This document shows positions 6,057-10,657 of a stretch of 10,657 nt of DNA, in pieces (the stretch's first letter is position 1; every line of letters begins with the position of its first letter). A program made the position numbers and the translations under genes. A model generated the notes under the pieces. It did no database searches and had not been told where the DNA came from. It was given only the letters and a program-made list of their open reading frames with translations. Source of the DNA: Desulfobacteraceae bacterium (GTDB lineage: Bacteria > Desulfobacterota > Desulfobacteria > Desulfobacterales > JAABRJ01); contig JAABRJ010000486.1 in assembly GCA_011390985.1 (NCBI GenBank), positions 1 to 10,657 of the forward strand. Reading direction: 5' to 3'.

Positions 6057-6974
6057 TCACTGCGCCTTGGGCGGCCGGCTTACGCTGAGCACCGGACAGC
6101 TGGCGCGGACGATGACCTGCTCCATGTTGCTGCCGAGCTTGGCGTTTTCGGCGTCCAGTGCCTGACTCTGATGGGCCATGATAATGAGATCGGCCTGCTT
6201 TTCCCGGGCGAACTTGACGATTTCGATGTAGGGAATCCCCTCCCAGACCTCGATGCTGTATTTCTTGAATTCGCCCATGCGCGGTACGTACAGGCCGCGA
6301 ATGCGCTGCCGGGCTTCGCGCAGCCGTTTTTCGATGGCGTCCTGGTCGATCAGCACGCCGGTCTGGGGCGTGCCGATATCCAGGGCATGAAAGAGGTGCA
6401 GTTCGCCATCCAGGGACCCGGCCACCTCGAGGCAAAAATCAAACGCCGCGTTGGCGGCTTTTGAAAAGTCGGTGGCAAACACGATATTGGAAAAACCGCC
6501 GCCCCAGAACGATGCCGCCGAGCGCCCCACCGCCAGCACCGGGCAAAACGCCGCCTTGGCGACCCGGTGAAACGTCGAACCCACCATGACCTTTTTGTAA
6601 GCCGAGCCGGAGGGGTCCTCGGTGGTGCCGCCCATGACGATCAGGTCCGGCCTCTCATCGCGCGCCTTTCGCAGGATCTCCCGATGGGGATAGCCGAGCC
6701 GGATGTCGATCGCGGCACCCGGCACGCTTTCCATCTGTTTGGCATAGTACTGGGTGATCTCCTCCCGGACACAGGCGAGGTAATCTTCGTCGGCCTGCAC
6801 CTTTTGGCCCGTGCGAATATCGACCACCTCCTGGCTGAAACCGCGGGTCGGCACGCCCAGCACATGCAGCAGCGCAAGTCGGCCGCCGTAGCGCCGTGCC
6901 AGGTTGAAAGCGACGCGCGCCGCCGGATCGCACGCGGGCGTGGCCGATGTGGCGAAAAGTATCTGTTGAAACAT
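6057..6974 (-). CDS. Tandem-domain universal stress protein (UspA family)
   Basis: The product is a 305-residue cytoplasmic protein made of two Usp domains, about 1-150 and 161-300. Each begins with a typical strand (QILFATS; NIVFATDFS) and ends with the CPVLAV/CPVLSV strand. Domain 1 keeps a nucleotide-binding-like region, VMGG at 113-116 and VGSTFHRV at 131-138. Domain 2 has MAHQS (266-270) in place of the usual first glycine motif but retains LGSNMEQV (280-287), so nucleotide binding there may be weakened. AAAGGGGTG provides a good ribosome binding site before ATG 6974. The gene follows hmcF by 38 bases in the same direction, so it is probably co-expressed with the Hmc complex. Its role is unknown; a stress or energy-status function is typical of the family. 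Confidence 0.9.
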   Translation of the reverse strand: MFQQILFATSATPACDPAARVAFNLARRYGGRLALLHVLGVPTRGFSQEVVDIRTGQKVQADEDYLACVREEITQYYAKQMESVPGAAIDIRLGYPHREILRKARDERPDLIVMGGTTEDPSGSAYKKVMVGSTFHRVAKAAFCPVLAVGRSAASFWGGGFSNIVFATDFSKAANAAFDFCLEVAGSLDGELHLFHALDIGTPQTGVLIDQDAIEKRLREARQRIRGLYVPRMGEFKKYSIEVWEGIPYIEIVKFAREKQADLIIMAHQSQALDAENAKLGSNMEQVIVRASCPVLSVSRPPKAQ

Positions 6975-7012
6975 GGTTCACCCCTTTCCCGCCGTCGGGC
7001 GCCGAGACGGGT

Positions 7013-8404
7013 TTAGCTGTTTTCGGGCCGAAGATGTTCCGGGACCTGGACCATTTTGATGAGCAGCGGCTTTAAAAACGACCACTTGATGGGCACATGG
7101 AACTCCTCCACCAAGTCCCGGATGGCATCCCAGCAATTGTGACAGGGGGCGATCACCATCTCGGCGCCGGTGGCCAGCAGTTGGTCACGCTTGGTGATCA
7201 GCGCCTGGTTGCGCTGGGGGCGATACAAGCCGATCCCGTTGAACCCGCCGCCGCCGCCGCAGCAGTAGTTGTGTTCCCGGTTGGGGGACATCTCCCGAAA
7301 GTAACCCGGCGCCACGATATGGCTGATGATTTCCCGCGTGATTTCCTTCAAACCGTGGTTGCGGATGTAATTGCACGAATCCTGAATCGTCACGGGCACC
7401 CGGATGCGTTTTTCGGGGTCGATCCGGAGCTTGCCGGTGCGCAGGGCCTCGGCCAGCCACTCCACGTAATGGATCGAGCGCACCGGCGGGCGCCCGTCCG
7501 GGCGACCGGCCCAGTAAGGGCCTTCCACCACCGTGGCCCTGTGGGCGTGGCCGCACTCGGTGCCCACCATCCGTTTGGGCTTGAGCCGCTCCATGGCGCC
7601 GTAAACGCTTTGAACCTGCAGCTTGCACGCCTCCCAGTCGCCGGCGAACATGGCCAGGCTGGTTTGCTCCCAGCCCGAACTGGGAACGGTCCAATCCTCG
7701 CCGGCCAGGTGAAACAAAATCGCGGCTTCGGCCAAATCCTCCGGGTAGTGTTTCACCTCCCGGGCATTGACCGTGTAAAGGATATCGGCTTCCTGCTTGT
7801 CCACGGGCACGGTCAATCCCGGATAGTCCTCTTCGTACTCTTCCACCATCCACTCGAAGGTCTCCACGAAATCCTTGTCCGTGACATCCATCTGGGCGCG
7901 ATAGACCCGGTGCATGCCGGCGCCGATCTTCAGCTCCCAGGGGACGAACCCCTGCTGATACAGCAGTCCGCGCAGGTAGCCGAACATCACCCCCATGTCG
8001 ATGCCGTGGGGGCAGTACAGGCCGCAGCGGTTGCAGCAGGTGCACTTGGCCCAGGCCGTTTCCATGGCCATGTGCATGAACGCGTTGTCCACGTTGCCCT
8101 TGCGGCGCACGATCTCCCCCAGCGTCGATTGGATCTTGTAGGCCGGCACCTGCCGGGGATCCCGCTTGCTGATGCGGTACAAAAAGCAGCTGTCGGCGCA
8201 CATCCCGCAGTGGGCGCAGATGCCGAGCCAGGTGCGCAGGCGGCTTTTGAGGGTCTTTTGAATGGTGCCCCACAACAGGTCCCGATCCACCTCCAGGGCT
8301 TTCATCTCCTGGTAATAGGTCTTGCCGCCCGTATCCTCGAGCAGACGCTTCAATGCCTTTTCGCTCTGGATGGGGGTTCGGTTGCAAAACGTGCCTTCGG
8401 GCAT
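7013..8404 (-). CDS. hmcF: HmcF-like cytoplasmic iron-sulfur protein with CCG domain
   Basis: The product is a 463-residue soluble protein of the HdrD/GlpC type, forming the cytoplasmic arm of the Hmc complex. Two [4Fe-4S] motifs are visible: Cys63-66-69-73 (CAHCGMCADSC) and Cys121-124-127-131 (CTCCNRCGLYCP). The C-terminal half has a complete CCG signature, Cys344, Cys381-Cys382 (YCCGGGGGF) and Cys421/Cys424 (CHNC). In heterodisulfide reductase this type of motif holds a noncubane cluster that handles thiol-disulfide chemistry. An earlier ECGHAH at 283-288 marks the degenerate first CCG repeat. AAGGAGAG sits 8 bases before ATG 8404. Length closely matches the roughly 460 residues known for HmcF. 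TmcB is a close relative, but the gene order C-D-E-F points to Hmc. The substrate in the cytoplasm is not known. Confidence 0.92.
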   Translation of the reverse strand: MPEGTFCNRTPIQSEKALKRLLEDTGGKTYYQEMKALEVDRDLLWGTIQKTLKSRLRTWLGICAHCGMCADSCFLYRISKRDPRQVPAYKIQSTLGEIVRRKGNVDNAFMHMAMETAWAKCTCCNRCGLYCPHGIDMGVMFGYLRGLLYQQGFVPWELKIGAGMHRVYRAQMDVTDKDFVETFEWMVEEYEEDYPGLTVPVDKQEADILYTVNAREVKHYPEDLAEAAILFHLAGEDWTVPSSGWEQTSLAMFAGDWEACKLQVQSVYGAMERLKPKRMVGTECGHAHRATVVEGPYWAGRPDGRPPVRSIHYVEWLAEALRTGKLRIDPEKRIRVPVTIQDSCNYIRNHGLKEITREIISHIVAPGYFREMSPNREHNYCCGGGGGFNGIGLYRPQRNQALITKRDQLLATGAEMVIAPCHNCWDAIRDLVEEFHVPIKWSFLKPLLIKMVQVPEHLRPENS

Positions 8405-8446
8405 GGGTGATCTCTCCTTTGCTTGCCGTCGCCTGCCGGCGGTCCG

Positions 8447-9124
8447 TTACCAGGCCATCCCCTTGCCGTTTATCCCGCCGCGCTTGATGCCGTAGTCCAT
8501 GCCGATTTGGGCGCGGGACATGAAAAACAGGATGATGTGGGAAAGCTTGGTAAACGGCGCCAGGATCAGCAAGACCTCGCCAAAGAACATGTGCAGGGAA
8601 AGCCAAAAGGCATAGTCCCCCGCGTGATACCGGGCCACAAGGCCGGTGATGAAGGGCGCGGCGGTCACCAGCAGGATGAAGTAATCATAAGCCGATGTCA
8701 GGATCCGGACTTCCGGCAGGGCGATGCGCCGCAGGGCGAGCATGGCGATACCGATCACGGCCGCCCAGGACAGAAAATCGGCGATGCGGGCGGGCATGGC
8801 CGGCAGCGCGATGCCCGTTGCGGCCTTGAGCACCAGGGTGTGCCCCAGCAAAAACAGCGGGATCAGCACGGCCCCCAGGTGCAGGAGAAAAAAGGCCACC
8901 GTCATGAACGGCTGGGCCCGCCAACCGTAAGTGCCGAAGGGCAGCAGCCAATAGCCGATGGAGCGCGCTGCGCCCTTGATGCCGGGTCCCGGGTACATGC
9001 CATAGGCCACCCGGTCCATCTGCCAGTGAAGGCCCCGAACATACCAGATCGCGCGGACCAGCAGCCCGACGAAAAAAACGCACAGGGACAGGATGAACAT
9101 GGGACCGGCAAGAAATTCGTACAT
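8447..9124 (-). CDS. hmcE: HmcE-like b-type cytochrome membrane subunit
   Basis: The product is a 225-residue integral membrane protein related to NarI and DsrM, with about five membrane spans. The ATG at 9124 is chosen because GGAGGT lies 5 bases before it and the protein then starts MYEFLAGPMFILSL; an in-frame ATG at 9220 would add 32 polar residues reaching into the space behind hmcD. Likely heme b ligands are His82 (LLHLG), His95 (LLGHTL), His178 (SLHMF) and His196 (LSHII), the spaced pairs expected for two hemes. It should carry electrons through the membrane between quinone or periplasmic donors and HmcF. Length agrees with HmcE. The 42-base gap to hmcF and shared direction indicate one operon. 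Confidence 0.9.
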   Translation of the reverse strand: MYEFLAGPMFILSLCVFFVGLLVRAIWYVRGLHWQMDRVAYGMYPGPGIKGAARSIGYWLLPFGTYGWRAQPFMTVAFFLLHLGAVLIPLFLLGHTLVLKAATGIALPAMPARIADFLSWAAVIGIAMLALRRIALPEVRILTSAYDYFILLVTAAPFITGLVARYHAGDYAFWLSLHMFFGEVLLILAPFTKLSHIILFFMSRAQIGMDYGIKRGGINGKGMAW

Positions 9125-9177
9125 GCATGACCTCCACGATAGCGACTGCGGCATCCAACGGGTTGACCCGTGTGGTG

Positions 9178-9321
9178 TCAGTAAGTCCGCTGATCTTCGT
9201 CGCGTTCGGTTAAAAACCACCAGAACAAAGGCAGCCCGATCAGCCCGGCCGCCATAAGCAGGTAGACGATGTTTTTGGTGTGGAGCATGAACTCCTGAAG
9301 CGTGTGGAATACGGGTGCCAT
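9178..9321 (-). CDS. hmcD: HmcD-like small membrane protein
   Basis: The product is 47 residues, with one hydrophobic segment (about 18-36, IVYLLMAAGLIGLPLFWWF) followed by a charged end (LTERDEDQRTY). ATG 9321 is preceded by GGGAGG about nine bases upstream. The gene sits 26 bases behind hmcC and 53 bases before hmcE, exactly the position of the tiny hmcD in the known operon. Its function in the complex is unknown; a structural or assembly role is inferred. It is short enough for automatic gene callers to miss. Confidence 0.85.
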   Translation of the reverse strand: MAPVFHTLQEFMLHTKNIVYLLMAAGLIGLPLFWWFLTERDEDQRTY

Positions 9322-9347
9322 GGCGAAGTTACGCCTCCCTTCGGGGT

Positions 9348-10520
9348 TCAGTGTTCGGTGCGGTACTCCGGATGTTCGTACAAAATGGGCATTCGGGTCG
9401 TGATGAACCGATAGATCACGATGCCCAGCGTGACGATGAAGATGCTGGTGGCGATCTCCATCCAACTCGGGACATAGCGCTGGGAGGACGGCAGATGATA
9501 GTTGAAAGCCACCAGACTGATGTTCAGGCGGTTGAGCATCACGCCGATCACCGTCCAGATGGCGGTCACACGGATCAACCGCTGGTTGCGCTCCCGGACG
9601 CCCAGGGCATAGGCAAAGGCCGGCAGGGCCACAAAGCCGATCAGTTCCACCAAAAACCAGGCCCCCCACCCGGTGACCAGGTGGTGCCAGTTGTCATCCA
9701 CGGCGATGCCGATGATCTTGATGAAAAAATAGCCGGCCAGGACAAATGCCGCCGCCTTGCCGAATCCCAAGACGACCCCCTCGCTCTCCTCCAGATGGGT
9801 CCGGTCCATCTTGGCATGCAGATAGCGGTGGGCCAGGGTGCCTTCGAAAATCACCATGGACATGCCGGCAAAGAGGCTCGAAACGAAAAAGTAGACCGGC
9901 AGATACCCCGAATACCACAACGGGTGCAGCTTGGAAGGCGCGATCAGAAACAGCGCACCCAGAGAGGATTGGTGCAGGGTGGAGAGCACCACTCCGAAAA
10001 TGGTGAGCACCAGGGTCATGCGAACGACGATGTTGCGCGCCCGCCGCCAGCCGAGCCATTCCAGGGCGGCGGGGGTGTACTCGATAAAAAGCACGGTCAG
10101 GTACAAGAAGACGCACAGACCGACTTCAAACAGCAAGCTGGTGGTTCCCTGGCTGACGAAGATCGGATACGGCAACCGCCAGGGACGGCCCACATCGTAG
10201 TGCAAGGCAAAGACCACCAGGGCATACCCCAGAAAGGCCGTCAGGATCGCCGGCCGCACGGCCGAGTGATAGCGCTTGAGGCCGAAGATGTAACAGGCGG
10301 CCGAGGTCACATACCCGCCGGCGGCCAGGGCCACGCCGCACAGCAGGTCAAAACCGATCCAGACGCCCCAGGGGTTGTTGTCGTCCAAATTGGTCACGGT
10401 CCCCAGGCCGCCCAGAAACCGCATGGCCGTCAGGACCAGTCCGACAAGCAAAATGCAACCGGTCACAACGTTGAACGGGGACAGGAGCCTTTTTCCGTGG
10501 GCGGATGTCTGTTGAGACAT
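9348..10520 (-). CDS. hmcC: HmcC-like NrfD-family membrane subunit
   Basis: The product is a 390-residue integral membrane protein of the NrfD/PsrC family, with roughly ten membrane spans. Characteristic blocks are NNPWGVWIGFDLLCG (48-62), GRPWRLPYPI (111-120), STLHQSSLGALF (180-191), HPLWYSGYLP (199-208) and a late NRLNIS (330-335) followed by PSWMEI. NrfD proteins carry no cofactor of their own and usually hold the quinone site next to a four-cluster ferredoxin subunit, here HmcB. The ATG at 10520 overlaps the hmcB stop by one base (TAATG), so translation is probably coupled. GGAGG in the hmcB end serves as ribosome binding site. Length agrees with known HmcC. Confidence 0.92.
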   Translation of the reverse strand: MSQQTSAHGKRLLSPFNVVTGCILLVGLVLTAMRFLGGLGTVTNLDDNNPWGVWIGFDLLCGVALAAGGYVTSAACYIFGLKRYHSAVRPAILTAFLGYALVVFALHYDVGRPWRLPYPIFVSQGTTSLLFEVGLCVFLYLTVLFIEYTPAALEWLGWRRARNIVVRMTLVLTIFGVVLSTLHQSSLGALFLIAPSKLHPLWYSGYLPVYFFVSSLFAGMSMVIFEGTLAHRYLHAKMDRTHLEESEGVVLGFGKAAAFVLAGYFFIKIIGIAVDDNWHHLVTGWGAWFLVELIGFVALPAFAYALGVRERNQRLIRVTAIWTVIGVMLNRLNISLVAFNYHLPSSQRYVPSWMEIATSIFIVTLGIVIYRFITTRMPILYEHPEYRTEH

Positions 10521-10657
10521 TAGGTTTCCTCCTTGGCCGCATTTTCTTCGCTGCCGGTCACCGCTTCGGCTGGCGCCGTGCTGGCCGCTTGCGCCAGGGC
10601 GTTTTGGACGGCCTGCTTTACGGCCGTTTCCTTCTCCTTGTTCATCTGCTGTTTGAG
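10520..10657 (-). CDS. hmcB: HmcB-like ferredoxin subunit, C-terminal tail only
   Basis: The last 45 codons of a gene that runs off the right edge are seen here. The frame is open to the edge and ends in TAA at 10522-10520. The peptide is rich in Ala, Lys, Gln and Glu (for example MNKEKETAVKQAVQ, ending NAAKEET), like a helical or flexible tail; no cysteine cluster lies in this part. Identification rests on position alone: the gene before hmcC in hmc operons is hmcB, a periplasm-facing protein with [4Fe-4S] clusters, preceded by the multiheme cytochrome hmcA. Confidence 0.6.
   Translation of the reverse strand, partial: LKQQMNKEKETAVKQAVQNALAQAASTAPAEAVTGSEENAAKEET

Noticed and set aside
7097..8410. 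Open frame of 437 codons on the + strand opposite hmcF
   Set aside because: The - strand encodes a complete iron-sulfur and CCG protein; the + frame is a His/Ala/Gly-rich shadow.
7013..9124. Assignment to the Tmc complex instead of Hmc
   Set aside because: TmcB and TmcC resemble HmcF and HmcE, but the presence of NrfD-like HmcC, tiny HmcD and the C-D-E-F order fits Hmc only.
9125..9220. Longer N-terminus for HmcE starting at 9220
   Set aside because: It would add 32 polar residues before a membrane protein, while ATG 9124 has a strong GGAGGT and matches the known family length.
9315..10523. Open frame of 402 codons on the + strand opposite hmcC
   Set aside because: Gln/His/Gly-rich shadow of a clear NrfD-family membrane protein on the other strand.
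1..10657. CRISPR arrays, insertion sequences, tRNA or rRNA genes
   Set aside because: I saw no regular spaced repeats, transposase motifs, terminal inverted repeats or structural RNA signatures on reading both strands.

Overview
The window looks like the chromosome of an anaerobic, probably sulfate-reducing member of the Desulfobacterota (former Deltaproteobacteria). The DNA is GC-rich. Its main content is most of an hmc operon, which encodes a transmembrane redox complex described from Desulfovibrio vulgaris. That operon is followed by genes resembling its classical regulators, rrf1 and rrf2. The assignment to a group rests on gene content and order only; no rRNA or other marker gene is present.

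The left part (1-3355) is read on the + strand. It starts inside a gene for a molybdopterin-binding (MoeA/MoaB-fold) protein with a cysteine-rich C-terminal tail. A 269-base gap with a candidate sigma70-like promoter follows. Then come two closely spaced genes for exported proteins: a 197-residue YceI-family protein, and a larger protein whose N-terminal half is thioredoxin-like or unknown and whose C-terminal part is YceI-like. The larger gene is cut by an in-frame TAG at 2891-2893. The same frame continues with sensible protein to 3355, so this is a nonsense mutation, a sequence error or a recoded amber codon.

The right part (3465-10657) is read entirely on the - strand and is probably one long transcription unit. 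In transcription order it contains the C-terminal tail of HmcB, HmcC (NrfD-like membrane subunit), HmcD (47-residue single-span protein), HmcE (b-heme membrane subunit), HmcF (HdrD-like iron-sulfur/CCG protein), a tandem universal stress protein, a single-domain response regulator (Rrf1-like), a receiver-PAS-histidine kinase and an Rrf2-family regulator with a four-cysteine cluster. Gaps are 55 bases or fewer except one of 57 and about 95 in front of rrf2. A hairpin at 3418-3445 separates the two convergent groups and may terminate both.

From what is known of the family, Hmc links periplasmic cytochrome c (HmcA, expected beyond the right edge) to cytoplasmic iron-sulfur chemistry across the membrane. 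The co-directional stress protein, kinase, response regulator and iron-sulfur-type repressor suggest that the redox complex and its sensing circuit are made together. The most notable points are the in-frame amber codon and the kinase and stress-protein genes placed within the hmc-rrf module.
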